Shown: piece after piece, positions 26,076-35,704 of the stretch
Numbering within the stretch: position 1 is the first letter of the stretch
Layout: each line of letters starts with the position of its first letter
Assembly (NCBI GenBank): GCA_002163115.1
Contig: MAAI01000005.1
Span: 1-35,704, forward strand
DNA length: 35,704 bases
From: Methylophaga sp. 41_12_T18
Lineage (GTDB): Bacteria > Pseudomonadota > Gammaproteobacteria > Nitrosococcales > Methylophagaceae
Direction of reading: 5' to 3'
Program-made: the position numbers and the translations under genes
Notes under the pieces: model-generated
Told to the model about the DNA's origin: nothing
Database searches by the model: none
The model's input: the letters and a program-made list of their open reading frames with translations, nothing else

Positions 26076-26747
26076 CTAATACGCGTCCGCACATAATGCC
26101 CGAACACGCTCAAATACTGTATCTATTCCCATCGCGGTAGAATCAAGAATAAGTGCATCATCTGCTGGCTTTAATGGCGCAACAGTACGTTCACTATCTC
26201 GAATATCTCGCTCAGAAATTTCTATAACAAGATCCGAAAGGTTACTCTCAATTCCTTTCTCTTTCAACTGCTTATATCTTCTATCAGCACGCACCTCGGC
26301 ACTTGCCGTCAGGAAAACCTTATAGGCTGCGTCAGGAAACACAACTGTGCCCATATCTCGACCATCAGTAACAAGACCAGGTAACTGTCTAAAAGCATGT
26401 TGGCGTTCCAGCAATGCGCTGCGAACCGCCGGCAGCACAGCAACTTTAGAGGCTGCATTACCCGCTTTTTCAGACCGAATTAGTGTTGTGACATCTTCGC
26501 CTTCTAGCATCACTTTTAACGAGTTATCTGCTAATGAAAAAACGATATCTAAGTCTTGAGCTATTACAGCTAATTTTTGCTCATCGGCCAAATCAACACT
26601 ATGCTTGATCGCTGCTTGTGCTAAAACTCGGTAGATCGCACCACTATCTAAATAGTGCCAGCCCAAATCTTTAGCGATAAGTTGCGCTACCGTTCCTTTA
26701 CCAGAACCACTTGGACCATCAATCGTTAAAACTTGAATATCAGCCAT
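26076..26747 (-). CDS. cmk: Cytidylate kinase
   Basis: Phosphorylates CMP and dCMP for nucleotide recycling. About 223 residues. It has the P-loop [11 protein letters not shown] (residues 9-19), SGAIYRV, the [12 protein letters not shown] block and the lid [19 protein letters not shown], all standard for bacterial Cmk. Two ATGs are possible (26756 and 26747). The second aligns better with known N-termini; GGTGGA upstream could serve either. It overlaps the end of aroA by 8 bases, so translation is coupled. rpsA follows after 109 bases. Confidence 0.95.
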   Translation of the reverse strand: MADIQVLTIDGPSGSGKGTVAQLIAKDLGWHYLDSGAIYRVLAQAAIKHSVDLADEQKLAVIAQDLDIVFSLADNSLKVMLEGEDVTTLIRSEKAGNAASKVAVLPAVRSALLERQHAFRQLPGLVTDGRDMGTVVFPDAAYKVFLTASAEVRADRRYKQLKEKGIESNLSDLVIEISERDIRDSERTVAPLKPADDALILDSTAMGIDTVFERVRALCADAY

Positions 26748-28059
26748 CAATTTCATCCACCTCTAAACCGGCTTCTTTAGCTAAAGTAACAAAGTCTGGG
26801 AATGAAGTTGCTACATTGGCACAGTCATTAATATGAATAGTGCCTCCCGCTTGTAAAGCTGCCATTGCAAATGACATTGCAATACGGTGATCGCCATGGC
26901 TCTCAACTTCACCAGAACCAATTGTTCCACCATTAATAATGATGCCATCATCAGTTGCAACAGCATCGACACCTAAGATTTGCAGACCATCAGCCATTGC
27001 TTGAATGCGGTCACTCTCTTTAACTCGTAGCTCTTCAGCACCAGTCAACACTGTCTGGCCATCAGCACAGGCAGCAGCGACAAAAATTGCTGGGAACTCA
27101 TCAATGGCTAAAGGAACTTGCTCTTCAGGAATGTTAATCCCTGTTAAGGCAGCATATTTAACACTAATATCAGCAACAGGTTCACCACCGGTCATTTTTT
27201 CATTTGATAAAGTGATATCAGCTCCCATCAAACGTAAGATATTAATAACACCAATACGTGTTGGATTAATGCCAACATGTGTCAATGTAATATCAGAACC
27301 AGGAGCAATTGCAGCCCCCACCATAAAGAAGGTTGCCGAAGAAATATCAGATGGTACATCAATTGATGTTGCAGTTAATTTACCGCCACCTTCAATTGTG
27401 ACCGTATCGCCATCTACATCGACTTTATAGCCCATACCTTGCAACATACGCTCAGTATGATCACGAGTAGGAGCAGGTTCTTTTACCACTGTAGTACCTT
27501 CAGCATATAAACCGGCAAGTAATACACAGGACTTAACTTGAGCGCTGGCCATTGGCAAGGTGTAATTAATCGCTTTTAATTTACTACCACCATTAATTTT
27601 TAAAGGTGGTTTGCCGTCTTGGCTATCAATGTTTGCACCCATTTCAGCTAATGGGTTTGTAACACGTTTCATTGGCCGACCAGATAGTGAAACGTCACCC
27701 GTTAAAGTGCTATCAAAAGCTTGGCCAGCGAGTAAACCACTTAATAGGCGAATGGATGTGCCTGAGTTACCTAGGTAAATATCTTTATCGGCAGCTTTCA
27801 AGCCATGCATACCGACGCCATGGATTTTTACTTTGCCGTCTTTAGGTCCTTCAATTTCTACGCCCATCGCACGAAATGATGCTAATGTTGCTAAGGCATC
27901 TTCACCTTCTAAAAAGCCAGTGACTTCCGTTGTGCCTTCCGCTAAAGAACCTAGCATGATAGAACGATGTGAAATTGATTTATCGCCAGGCATACGAAAT
28001 TGACCTGTTAATTTACCACCAGGCTGCACAAGGTATATTTTATTGTGTTCACTAGTCAC
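26740..28059 (-). CDS. aroA: 3-phosphoshikimate 1-carboxyvinyltransferase (EPSP synthase), class II type
   Basis: Shikimate-pathway enzyme joining shikimate-3-phosphate and PEP. The 439-residue product has the class II signatures GDKS ([10 protein letters not shown]), SAQVK, RDHTE and NPTR. These are the motif set of the Agrobacterium CP4 and Bacillus-like group rather than of the E. coli enzyme. The PEP-site segment is LGNSGTSIR, with Gly at the position where CP4 has Ala. The frame is open to a TTG at 28098 inside tyrA. The GTG at 28059 has GGAG 8 bases upstream and gives [15 protein letters not shown], so it is preferred. It lies 19 bases after tyrA and overlaps cmk. Confidence 0.95.
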   Translation of the reverse strand: MTSEHNKIYLVQPGGKLTGQFRMPGDKSISHRSIMLGSLAEGTTEVTGFLEGEDALATLASFRAMGVEIEGPKDGKVKIHGVGMHGLKAADKDIYLGNSGTSIRLLSGLLAGQAFDSTLTGDVSLSGRPMKRVTNPLAEMGANIDSQDGKPPLKINGGSKLKAINYTLPMASAQVKSCVLLAGLYAEGTTVVKEPAPTRDHTERMLQGMGYKVDVDGDTVTIEGGGKLTATSIDVPSDISSATFFMVGAAIAPGSDITLTHVGINPTRIGVINILRLMGADITLSNEKMTGGEPVADISVKYAALTGINIPEEQVPLAIDEFPAIFVAAACADGQTVLTGAEELRVKESDRIQAMADGLQILGVDAVATDDGIIINGGTIGSGEVESHGDHRIAMSFAMAALQAGGTIHINDCANVATSFPDFVTLAKEAGLEVDEIDG

Positions 28060-28078
28060 GCTTACAACTCCACTCTCA

Positions 28079-28966
28079 TCATACTTCACTATTATCAATT
28101 AAATCAGGATCGGCAAACCGGTTATCACGAGCTTGTTTTGCTCGCTCAAATACATCGGTTAGATAGCCGCCATCTTGTTCTCTGATAGCCTGCTCAATCT
28201 TGTTAAGCCCCTGATGATACTGTTCTAACAACCCTAAGATTGCATCTTTATTGGTTAAACAAATATCTCGCCACATCACCGCATCGCTAGAAGCAATACG
28301 AGAAAAATCTTTAAAACCGCCGGCAGCATAGCGTAATACTTCATCACAATCATCACGTTCCGCTAACATGCCCACTAAATTGAAAGCTAGAACATGCGGT
28401 AGATGACTGGTCGCCGCTAACACCACATCATGGTGTTCAACTTCCATATTAAGTACTTCAGCGCCGGTTGCTTGCCACATCTGCCTGATAGATTCTAATG
28501 CTGCTGGATTTGTTTCTGCCACTGGAGTTAAAACTACCCGGTGGTCTTGATATAAGCTTGCAAATGCTGCATCTGGGCCACTTTTTTCGGTTCCAGCTAT
28601 CGGATGACCAGCAACAAACTGCTCAAAGTTATTCGTTAATGCAGATCTAGCCGCTTGCACAACTTGTGCTTTAGCACTGCCACCATCGGTAATAATCGCA
28701 CCGGGTTTAACATGTGCTGCTAACTCAACCAATACTGGTTCCATAGCAGCCATTGGTACGGCTAAGAAAATAACATCAGCCTCTTTAACTGCATCAGCAA
28801 TACTATTTGCTGCTCGATCAATCACGCCTAAGTCCAATGCTTGCTGACGAACTGACTCAGTTCGAGAGTAACCGATGACTTCATTCACTTTACCCGCTTG
28901 TTTCAAGGCAAGTGATAGAGAGCCACCTATTAGACCTACACCAATTATGGCTAGCTGATTAATCAT
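28079..28966 (-). CDS. tyrA: Prephenate/arogenate (cyclohexadienyl) dehydrogenase
   Basis: NAD(P)-linked dehydrogenase of tyrosine synthesis. The 295-residue product has the Rossmann motif GVGLIGGS (residues 9-16) and the catalytic-site block HPIAGTEKSG (121-130). The conserved VLAATSHLPHVLAF and GGFKDFSRIASSD follow. There is no chorismate mutase domain, so it is the monofunctional TyrA of Pseudomonas-like lineages rather than the enteric fusion. It overlaps hisC by 4 bases (ATGA) and is followed by aroA. Confidence 0.95.
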   Translation of the reverse strand: MINQLAIIGVGLIGGSLSLALKQAGKVNEVIGYSRTESVRQQALDLGVIDRAANSIADAVKEADVIFLAVPMAAMEPVLVELAAHVKPGAIITDGGSAKAQVVQAARSALTNNFEQFVAGHPIAGTEKSGPDAAFASLYQDHRVVLTPVAETNPAALESIRQMWQATGAEVLNMEVEHHDVVLAATSHLPHVLAFNLVGMLAERDDCDEVLRYAAGGFKDFSRIASSDAVMWRDICLTNKDAILGLLEQYHQGLNKIEQAIREQDGGYLTDVFERAKQARDNRFADPDLIDNSEV

Positions 28967-30060
28967 TGCGGTTGTCCTAATACTTCAGTTAAAGCAGTTA
29001 AAAATCGTTTATTTTCTTCTGCAAGACCGATGCTGACTCGAATATGTTGTGGTAAACCGTAGTTTGTTACCGCTCTAACAATGACACCTTTTTTCAATAA
29101 GGCTTCGAACACCTCATCACCACTACGCTCAACATCAACAGTAATAAAGTTACCCGTCGAAGGTATTGAAGTTAATTGCATAGCTTCAAAACCAGCTAAT
29201 AATTGTGCCATGCCGGCATCATTAACTTTTTTGGTTTCAACTAGATAGTCATCATCATTAACTGCTGCCGTTGCTGCAGCCAAGGCCAAACTATTGGCAT
29301 TAAACGGTTGACGGATACGATTTAAAATATCAGCAATATCAGGATGAGATAATGCATAGCCTATCCTTAGCCCTGCTAAGCCAAACGCTTTCGAAAAGGT
29401 TCGAGTAATAATGACATTTGAATATTGAGTGAGCCAATCTATCGATGTATCTGTCTGCTCACCGTATTCAACGTACGCTTCATCAAGCACGACTAAAGTT
29501 TGCTCGGGGACTTTTGTTAAAAAGTCTGTTAGTTCATCTGCCGAAAGATACGTACCTGTTGGATTATTTGGGTTGGCAATAAAAATTAACTTTGTTTTAT
29601 CGGTAATCAATGCCAACATTGCAGCCAAGTCATGGCCGTATGATTTAGCGGGGGCAATTACTGCTGTTGCACCGATAGCTTGTGTCACCAAAGGATAGAC
29701 AGCAAATGCATATTGTGAAAAAATCACTTCATCAGATGGTGTCACGAAAGCACGTGCGATCATTTCTAATACATCGTTCGAGCCATTACCTAAGGTAATT
29801 TGCTCTGCAATCAACTCATATTTTTCAGCTAATACTGTTTTAAGTGAAAAACCATTACCGTCAGGATAACGAGTCACTTCTTTAGCTGCCTGCTCTATCG
29901 CTGCTAACACGATGTTTGACGGGCCTAATGGATTTTCATTGGATGCTAACTTAACAATGTCGGTTAAACCATATTGACGTTGTAACTCCTCAATTGGTTT
30001 ACCCGGCACATAAGGCTGAAGTTTAGAGATGCAGTCCAGTGCTAAATCACAATAGTTCAT
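28963..30060 (-). CDS. hisC: Histidinol-phosphate/aromatic aminotransferase
   Basis: PLP-dependent class I/II aminotransferase, 365 residues. It has NPNNPTGT (163-170), DEAY (193-196) and the Schiff-base lysine in TFSKAFGLAGLRIGY (Lys224). Its place directly before tyrA-aroA-cmk matches the hisHb position of the aromatic supraoperon in Pseudomonas. There the enzyme can serve both histidine and aromatic amino-acid synthesis. No other his gene is in the window. It overlaps lspA and tyrA by 4 bases each. Confidence 0.93.
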   Translation of the reverse strand: MNYCDLALDCISKLQPYVPGKPIEELQRQYGLTDIVKLASNENPLGPSNIVLAAIEQAAKEVTRYPDGNGFSLKTVLAEKYELIAEQITLGNGSNDVLEMIARAFVTPSDEVIFSQYAFAVYPLVTQAIGATAVIAPAKSYGHDLAAMLALITDKTKLIFIANPNNPTGTYLSADELTDFLTKVPEQTLVVLDEAYVEYGEQTDTSIDWLTQYSNVIITRTFSKAFGLAGLRIGYALSHPDIADILNRIRQPFNANSLALAAATAAVNDDDYLVETKKVNDAGMAQLLAGFEAMQLTSIPSTGNFITVDVERSGDEVFEALLKKGVIVRAVTNYGLPQHIRVSIGLAEENKRFLTALTEVLGQPQ

Positions 30061-30530
30061 GCTGACTCCGGCTTATTGATAAAACTATCGAGAATTAACA
30101 ATACTGCACCAACACAAATAGCAGAATCAGCCACATTAAATGCCGGGAAATGGTATTGACCAAAGTAATTATAAAAATCTAAAAAGTCGATCACATAACC
30201 TAAGTTAACGCGATCAATTAAATTGCCAACAGCTCCACCTAAAATTAAGCTCAATGACATTGCTTCTAATTTTGCCGTGGTCGGTAAGCGTTTTAACCAC
30301 ACTAATAGCACGGTACTAATGACTAAGGTTAAAACAACAAAAAACCAACGTTGCCAACCACCTGCATTCGCTAAAAAACTAAAGGCAGCACCCGTATTAT
30401 GTGCCATGGTTAGATTAAAGAATGGTACGACAGCAACAGTCTCATATAACGATAACCACGAAGCCATAAACCATTTGCTCGCTTGGTCTAAAACCAAAAC
30501 AATGCCACTTAACCATAACCACTTCCACAT
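30057..30530 (-). CDS. lspA: Lipoprotein signal peptidase (signal peptidase II)
   Basis: Inner-membrane aspartyl protease that removes signal peptides of prolipoproteins. BamD and the OprI-like protein of this window would be substrates. The 157-residue product has four TM helices and the DQASKW block near residue 15. The catalytic pair is Asp115 (GYVIDFLDFY) and Asp135 (FNVADSAI). It starts 14 bases after ileS, the widespread ileS-lspA arrangement, and overlaps hisC by 4 bases. Confidence 0.96.
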   Translation of the reverse strand: MWKWLWLSGIVLVLDQASKWFMASWLSLYETVAVVPFFNLTMAHNTGAAFSFLANAGGWQRWFFVVLTLVISTVLLVWLKRLPTTAKLEAMSLSLILGGAVGNLIDRVNLGYVIDFLDFYNYFGQYHFPAFNVADSAICVGAVLLILDSFINKPESA

Positions 30531-30544
30531 AGTGCTAGTTAACC

Positions 30545-33346
30545 TTAAGCAAATAAACGTTGTTCACCGGCACCATCGACATTGTCGATACAGCGGTTAC
30601 ATAGTTCAGGGTGAGCTTCATCTTGGCCAACATCTTCAGTTTGATGCCAGCAGCGATCACAACGGCCATGTTCAGATGGCTGCAATGACAATGACAAGCC
30701 ATCAACGGGAGTTGCAATAACATCAGCAGGCTTCTGCTCTGCGGGCAATAATGTTGCTCGCGATGTAATCAAAATAAACTTCAATTCATCACCTAGCTTT
30801 TCTAACTGGCCTAATAACTCTGGTTCAGCATATAAACTGACTTCAGCAGTTAAACCACCTTTGATTTTTCCGTCATTACGTAACGCTTCCAACTCTTTTG
30901 AAGTTGCATCACGAACTTCAAATACTTGACTCCAGAATGCTAAATCTAACTTAGCATCAGCAGCTAAAGGTGATAAACCTTCATACCAAGTATTTAAGAA
31001 TACTGACTCGTTACGTTCGCCTGGTAGATGCTCCCATAATTCGTCAGCAGTGAATGACAAAATCGGTGACATCCACCGGGTTAATGCTTCTAAGATATGG
31101 TACATCGCCGTTTGTGAAGAACGTCGACCCGCACTATTTTCTTGCATTGTGTATTGACGATCTTTGGTGATATCCAAATACAAACTACCCATTTCTTGAG
31201 CACAGAAATTATGAATTTGTTGATAAATCGTATGGAACTGATAGTTATCGTAAGCTTCAACAATGGTTTGCTGACAGGCATAAGCACGATCAACCGCCCA
31301 CTGATCTAAGGCCAACATATCTTCTGTTTTTACGATATCGGTCGCTGGGTTAAAGTCAGACAAGTTCGATAATAAATAACGTGCCGTATTACGAATACGA
31401 CGATATGAATCTGCAGTACGTTTTAGGATCTCATCTGAAACGCTCATTTCAGCACTATAATCAGAAGAAGCAGTCCATAAACGGATGATATCGGCACCGA
31501 GGTTATTGACCACTTTTTGCGGTGCAACCACGTTACCCACTGACTTAGACATTTTTTTGCCTTTAGCATCCACCACAAAACCATGAGTCAACACTGATTT
31601 ATAAGGGGCTTGTCCAGTTGCAGCAATAGAGGTAATCAATGACGATTGGAACCAACCACGATGTTGATCACTACCTTCTAAATAAAGATCAGCAGGACGA
31701 TTCAAATAATCACGGCGTGCTAATACACAAGCATGTGAAACACCAGAATCAAACCAAACATCTAAGGTATCAGACACTTTGTCATAGTCAGCAGCTTCAT
31801 CACCTAACCAATCTGCAGCATCAGATTCAAACCATGCATCAATACCTTGCTGCTCAACTTGTTGAGCAACTTGTTCCATGATTTTCTGACTATTAGGGTG
31901 TAAATCACCAGTTTGTTGATGAACAAACAACGGAATAGGTACGCCCCAAGTACGTTGACGAGAAATACACCAATCAGGACGGCCTTCAACCATACCTTCA
32001 ATACGTTTTTGACCCCAACTAGGCATCCACTCTGTTTCAGCAATCGCATCCATAGCCGCTTTGCGCAGACCATTTTGATCCATACTGACAAACCACTGTG
32101 GTGTAGCCCGAAAAATAATCGGACTCTTATGACGCCAGCAATGAGGGTAACTATGTTGAATATCAACATGTTTTAGCAATACATTTTTTTCAATCAATAA
32201 TTCAATGACGTTAGGATTCGCCTTAAATACTGACTGACCAGCAAAGATCTCAGTATCAGCTAAAAATACACCATTTGAACCAACAGGATTATAAACTTCT
32301 AAATCATATTTTAAGCCAACAGTGAAATCGTCTTGGCCGTGACCAGGCGCAGTATGAACAGCACCGGTACCCGCTTCAGCTGTAACATGATCACCTAAGA
32401 TAATGGGTACTTGCTTGTCATAAAATGGATGTTGTAATAATAAACCTTCAACATCTTCACCTTTACAACGAGCAATAACCTCGCCAGTCATCTCGTAGCG
32501 TGCTAATGCAGATTCATATAAAGCCTCTGCTAACAACAAACGTTCATCAGCTGTTTGCACCACAACATAATCGTAGGCAGGATTTAATGAAACCGCTTGG
32601 TTAGCAGGCAAGGTCCATGGTGTCGTCGTCCAAATCGGTACACTGATTTTGCCAGTACCGGTTGAGTTCGTTGCAGATTCAAATGCAGCGTTATCTACAA
32701 CCGTAAAACGAACATCAATAGCAGGTGATGTTTTATCTTCATATTCTACTTCAGCTTCAGCCAAAGCACTGCCACAATCAACACACCAATGAACAGGCTT
32801 CACACCTTTATGTAGATGGTCGTGTTTTACGATTTCACCTAAAGTGCGAATAATGTCAGCTTCAAAACTGAAATCCATGGTTAGATATGGATTATCCCAT
32901 TCAGCTGTTACACCTAAACGTTTAAAGTCTTCACGTTGGCCATCAACTTGTTTCTGAGCATAAACACGACACGCTGCTCTAAACTCGGCAGCGGTTACTT
33001 TTTTACCTGGTTTACCAATTTTCTTCTCAACATTGAGCTCTATTGGCAGACCATGACAATCCCAACCGGGTACATAAGGGGTATCAAAACCACTTAATGT
33101 TTTCGATTTAAGAATAATATCTTTAAGAACCTTATTAACTGCATGACCGATATGAATGTCGCCGTTTGCATAGGGAGGACCATCATGCAGAATAAATTCA
33201 GGTCGTCCTTTGGCGTTATCACGCATTTTTTGATACAGATCAATCTCCTGCCAGCGCTTTAAAATCAAAGGTTCACGATTTGGCAAGCCAGCCTTCATAG
33301 GAAACTTGGTTGCAGGTAGGTTCAGGGTCTGTTTATAATCGGCCAC
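30545..33346 (-). CDS. ileS: Isoleucyl-tRNA synthetase
   Basis: Class I synthetase charging tRNA-Ile, with an editing domain. The 933-residue product has the HIGH motif (65-68, in [13 protein letters not shown]) and the editing CP1 domain. KMSKS follows (about 600-610, [10 protein letters not shown]). The C-terminal zinc ribbon has Cys896, Cys899, Cys916 and Cys919. Its sequence is of the E. coli type. The start is a GTG (33346) giving (M)[10 protein letters not shown], which aligns with E. coli MSDYKSTLNLP. A TATAAT box lies about 40 bases upstream. No ribF precedes it, unlike in many relatives. Confidence 0.97.
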   Translation of the reverse strand: MADYKQTLNLPATKFPMKAGLPNREPLILKRWQEIDLYQKMRDNAKGRPEFILHDGPPYANGDIHIGHAVNKVLKDIILKSKTLSGFDTPYVPGWDCHGLPIELNVEKKIGKPGKKVTAAEFRAACRVYAQKQVDGQREDFKRLGVTAEWDNPYLTMDFSFEADIIRTLGEIVKHDHLHKGVKPVHWCVDCGSALAEAEVEYEDKTSPAIDVRFTVVDNAAFESATNSTGTGKISVPIWTTTPWTLPANQAVSLNPAYDYVVVQTADERLLLAEALYESALARYEMTGEVIARCKGEDVEGLLLQHPFYDKQVPIILGDHVTAEAGTGAVHTAPGHGQDDFTVGLKYDLEVYNPVGSNGVFLADTEIFAGQSVFKANPNVIELLIEKNVLLKHVDIQHSYPHCWRHKSPIIFRATPQWFVSMDQNGLRKAAMDAIAETEWMPSWGQKRIEGMVEGRPDWCISRQRTWGVPIPLFVHQQTGDLHPNSQKIMEQVAQQVEQQGIDAWFESDAADWLGDEAADYDKVSDTLDVWFDSGVSHACVLARRDYLNRPADLYLEGSDQHRGWFQSSLITSIAATGQAPYKSVLTHGFVVDAKGKKMSKSVGNVVAPQKVVNNLGADIIRLWTASSDYSAEMSVSDEILKRTADSYRRIRNTARYLLSNLSDFNPATDIVKTEDMLALDQWAVDRAYACQQTIVEAYDNYQFHTIYQQIHNFCAQEMGSLYLDITKDRQYTMQENSAGRRSSQTAMYHILEALTRWMSPILSFTADELWEHLPGERNESVFLNTWYEGLSPLAADAKLDLAFWSQVFEVRDATSKELEALRNDGKIKGGLTAEVSLYAEPELLGQLEKLGDELKFILITSRATLLPAEQKPADVIATPVDGLSLSLQPSEHGRCDRCWHQTEDVGQDEAHPELCNRCIDNVDGAGEQRLFA

Positions 33347-33384
33347 TAGTTCACTCGTAGGTTCAAAATCAACGGAAACGGCTA

Positions 33385-33390
33385 ATTATA
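33385..33390 (-). promoter_or_regulatory. -10 box of the ileS promoter
   Basis: Perfect TATAAT on the minus strand; the -35 region 17 bases upstream (TTTAGG) is weak. The predicted start near 33378 leaves a leader of about 32 nt before the ileS GTG. No T-box-like structure was seen. Confidence 0.5.
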
Positions 33391-33467
33391 CGGGTTTTTG
33401 TTGCTGACCTAAATCACTGAAACAAGTTTATTTTTATTAATGATTCCGGTATCAGTGTGATTTACAG

Positions 33468-33473
33468 TAGAAT
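33468..33473 (+). promoter_or_regulatory. Candidate -10 box for the DUF3579 gene
   Basis: TAGAAT (five of six) about 43 bases before the ATG at 33516. No good -35 is visible at the normal spacing, so this is tentative. Confidence 0.3.
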
Positions 33474-33515
33474 ATTGTGTAGTTTTGCAGAATCAACTTA
33501 TTGGACACATCTAAA

Positions 33516-33812
33516 ATGGCAACCACCGGCAAAGTTATCATTCAGGGCCTAACCCAAAATGGTGACAAGTTTCGACCCAGTGACTGGGCTGAACGTCTAT
33601 GTGGTGCAGTTGCAAGCTATGGTCCAGGTCGAAGAATTATCTTTCATCCCAATGTAAAACTTGCTGCAATTGAAGGTGTTAAATGTGTGGTAATTGATGC
33701 CTCTTTAAAAGCAGACGATGAGATGTTATTTGAATTTTTACTTGATTTTGCGCAAGAGAATAACCTTCAAACTATGACCTCGGATGTATTTCCATTGCCA
33801 GAGTCTGCGTAA
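33516..33812 (+). CDS. DUF3579 family protein
   Basis: A 98-residue small soluble protein of unknown function. It carries the family hallmark IQGLTQNGDKFRPSDWAERL followed by CG, then GVKCVVID and a C-terminal FLLDFAQENNLQ. The family is known to me mainly from Beta- and Gammaproteobacteria. The ATG at 33516 (MATTGK) is chosen over the TTG at 33501. There is no clear Shine-Dalgarno. It is divergent from ileS and convergent with the CBS gene. Confidence 0.85.
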   Translation: MATTGKVIIQGLTQNGDKFRPSDWAERLCGAVASYGPGRRIIFHPNVKLAAIEGVKCVVIDASLKADDEMLFEFLLDFAQENNLQTMTSDVFPLPESA

Positions 33813-33833
33813 CGCCTAAATATTACCAACCCA

Positions 33834-34289
33834 CTATTCTGCGACAGCTTCTTCTTGATCAGGCCAGTTTTGAATATAGTTTTTCAATAATTTATTCTCA
33901 AACTGAGCTTTTTTAAGTAGTTCTTCGACAATATCGGTAATTGATAGCATGCCTTCTAACTTGTCTTCATACACTACCGGCAAATGACGAATATTATGCT
34001 CGACCATCATCTTCATCACTTCTTCCAGCGTATTATCTGGATGACAAGTAAATGGATCAGGGGTCATAGCATTAGTGACCGTCAAAGGTGTCCACATAGC
34101 ATGCTTTTCATGCAATACAGCTAATAAGTCGCGCTCAGAAAGAATACCTATCAAATGACCCTTTTCAGTTACTACCAAGGAACCAATTCGATGTTCCATC
34201 ATCAAAGTTACGGCATGATCAAGTGAGTCTGTTGGTGATAACCCAATGACAGGTTTACCTTTATTCTTAGTTATAGACCTTACTTTCAT
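33834..34289 (-). CDS. Two-CBS-domain protein
   Basis: A 151-residue protein made of a single Bateman module. CBS1 spans about residues 10-65 (AVTLMMEHRIGSLVVTEKGHLIGILSERDLL) and CBS2 about 72-132 (NAMTPDPFTC...NIRHLPVVYEDKLEGMLSITDIV). Such modules bind adenine nucleotides or other ligands and act as regulators; the target is unknown. A strong AGGAGGG lies 7 bases before the ATG. It is 76 bases downstream of prfC on the same strand. Confidence 0.92.
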   Translation of the reverse strand: MKVRSITKNKGKPVIGLSPTDSLDHAVTLMMEHRIGSLVVTEKGHLIGILSERDLLAVLHEKHAMWTPLTVTNAMTPDPFTCHPDNTLEEVMKMMVEHNIRHLPVVYEDKLEGMLSITDIVEELLKKAQFENKLLKNYIQNWPDQEEAVAE

Positions 34290-34365
34290 CCCTTAGCCCT
34301 CCTTATAAAAATATATAAGCTTCAAGCTCATTTTGCTTCACAAAGGGGCATAAAGGCAAGTTTAT

Positions 34366-35703
34366 CTAGGTATGCTCGCGGGTTGCTCTAAAATCTATCT
34401 CCGGCCAGCGTTCGATAGTTAAGTCAAGATTAACACGCGTAGGCGCAATGTAAGTTAAACCACCAGCACCATCAACCGCAAGATTTAACGCTGCTTTTTT
34501 CTTAAACTCATCTAACATTTTAGTATCATCGCAATACACCCAACGTGCGGTATAAACCTGTACCGGCTCGTATATGCAATCAACGCCATACTCACCTTTA
34601 AGGCGGTGAACCACCACATCAAACTGCAATACACCGATGGCACCTAAAATTAAGTCATTATTTTCTAAGGGTCTAAATAACTGTGTCGCCCCCTCTTCAC
34701 TTAATTGCTGTAAACCTTTTAATAAGGCTTTCATTTTAAGTGGATCTTTTAGTCGAACTCGACGGAATAGTTCAGGTGCGAAATACGGTATGCCAGTAAA
34801 TTGCATATCTTCACCTTCAGTGAAGGTATCACCGATCTGAATCGAACCGTGATTATGTAAACCTAAAATATCGCCCGGCCAAGCCTCTTCTGCTTGCGCT
34901 CGCTCTGCCGCCATAAACGTAACCGCATTGGCAATCACCACTGTTTTACCAGTACGTGTCTGACGGAGTTTCATGCCTTTTTTATATTGGCCAGAACAAA
35001 CCCGTAAAAAAGCAATTCGATCACGATGTTTTGGGTCCATATTGGCTTGAATTTTAAATACAAAGCCACTAAAAGCTTCTTCATCAGCATCAACATGACG
35101 TGTTTTAGTAGCACGGCCCTGAGGTTCTGGTGCGATTTCAACAAATGAATCCATTAATTCAGTAATACCAAAGTTATTCATGGCACTACCAAAAAATACC
35201 GGTGATAACTCGCCCTTTAAAAACGCTTCATGGTCATATTCATGGCTGGCACCACGTACTAATTCTATTTCTTCACGTAACTCACTTGCCAAGTCACCAA
35301 ATAATTCATCTAGCCTTGGATTATCAATCCCTTGAATCACTTCACCCACTTGATCCGTGTGTGGTTCAAATAAATGTACACTGTCTTTTTCTAAATGAAA
35401 AATTCCTTTAAAGCCTTTACCCATACCAATCGGCCATGTAACTGGAGCACACTTAATATCTAGAATAGATTCCACTTCATCTAAAACATCGATAGGATCA
35501 CGGCCTTCACGATCCATCTTGTTAATGAAAGTTAAAATAGGTGTATCACGTAAGCGACATACTTCCATCAATTTAATGGTTCGTTGCTCTACACCCTTAG
35601 CAATATCGATCACCATCAACGCTGAATCCACAGCGGTCAATGTACGATAAGTATCCTCAGAAAAGTCGGCATGGCCCGGCGTATCCAGTAAGTTAACAAT
35701 GCG
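34366..35703 (-). CDS. prfC: Peptide chain release factor 3 (C-terminal 445 residues, cut by window edge)
   Basis: GTPase that recycles RF1/RF2 from the ribosome. The visible part begins [21 protein letters not shown] (G3 and its surroundings). It continues with [19 protein letters not shown] (G4) and the RF3-specific [41 protein letters not shown] and the end FRATREHT follow. About 80 N-terminal residues, including the P-loop, lie beyond the window. The [15 protein letters not shown] block separates it from EF-G and TypA. Confidence 0.96.
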   Translation of the reverse strand, partial: RIVNLLDTPGHADFSEDTYRTLTAVDSALMVIDIAKGVEQRTIKLMEVCRLRDTPILTFINKMDREGRDPIDVLDEVESILDIKCAPVTWPIGMGKGFKGIFHLEKDSVHLFEPHTDQVGEVIQGIDNPRLDELFGDLASELREEIELVRGASHEYDHEAFLKGELSPVFFGSAMNNFGITELMDSFVEIAPEPQGRATKTRHVDADEEAFSGFVFKIQANMDPKHRDRIAFLRVCSGQYKKGMKLRQTRTGKTVVIANAVTFMAAERAQAEEAWPGDILGLHNHGSIQIGDTFTEGEDMQFTGIPYFAPELFRRVRLKDPLKMKALLKGLQQLSEEGATQLFRPLENNDLILGAIGVLQFDVVVHRLKGEYGVDCIYEPVQVYTARWVYCDDTKMLDEFKKKAALNLAVDGAGGLTYIAPTRVNLDLTIERWPEIDFRATREHT

Positions 35704-35704
35704 C

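Noticed and set aside
30223-30720. 165-codon frame antisense to lspA and the end of ileS
   Set aside because: Spans two well-supported genes on the other strand. The His/Asn-rich translation is an artefact of reading them in antisense.

Overview
The window is a contiguous stretch of gammaproteobacterial chromosome. It is AT-leaning (about 40% GC by eye) and densely coding. Almost every gene is a recognisable core gene: typA, suhB, an OprI/Lpp-type lipoprotein, an L,D-transpeptidase, bamD, glnB, nadE, sucCD, pip, dtd, a complete cbb3 oxidase locus, ihfB, rpsA, cmk, aroA, tyrA, hisC, lspA, ileS and prfC. No transposase, integrase, CRISPR array, tRNA or rRNA was seen. The codon style and gene set fit a free-living, oxygen-respiring, low-GC marine gammaproteobacterium such as the Methylophaga/Cycloclasticus type of Thiotrichales. 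That placement is inference.

Layout. 1-1412: typA (cut by the window edge) and suhB on the minus strand. 1656-4116: a murein-lipoprotein-like gene, a convergent L,D-transpeptidase and bamD, all envelope functions. 4160-8196: the minus-strand unit sucC-sucD-nadE-glnB. 8320-10380: the plus-strand unit pip-dtd-hypothetical. 10386-23088: a minus-strand respiratory region. It runs ccoN-ccoO-ccoQ-ccoP plus a 39-residue single-pass membrane protein, then a terminator and a new promoter, then ccoG-ccoH-ccoI-ccoS. That second unit continues without a gap into a LivK-type periplasmic binding protein and a large membrane-bound PAS-PAS-GGDEF-EAL protein. 23476-33346: a long minus-strand series, ileS-lspA-hisC-tyrA-aroA-cmk-rpsA-ihfB and a Mth938-like gene, with many 4-base ATGA overlaps. 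33516-35704: a DUF3579 gene, a two-CBS protein and prfC (cut by the edge).

How the genes work together. ccoNOQP encode a high-affinity oxygen reductase. The ccoN promoter carries an ideal FNR/ANR site sitting in a 34-bp perfect palindrome, so induction at low oxygen is the natural reading. ccoGHIS mature the enzyme (copper reduction and import, assembly). The binding protein and GGDEF-EAL protein appended to this unit look like a ligand-sensing pair controlling cyclic di-GMP, by analogy with NspS/MbaA of Vibrio. This is the best candidate in the window for an undescribed system. The second is the small membrane protein, which closes the ccoNOQP unit and may be an extra oxidase subunit of the CcoM type. 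The hisC-tyrA-aroA-cmk-rpsA block matches the mixed-function aromatic supraoperon described for Pseudomonas, here attached to ileS-lspA.

Several genes have non-ATG starts (GTG for ileS, aroA, ccoG, ccoQ, ccoS and the GGDEF-EAL gene). I trimmed starts where the ribosome site, promoter position or family alignment favoured a downstream codon.
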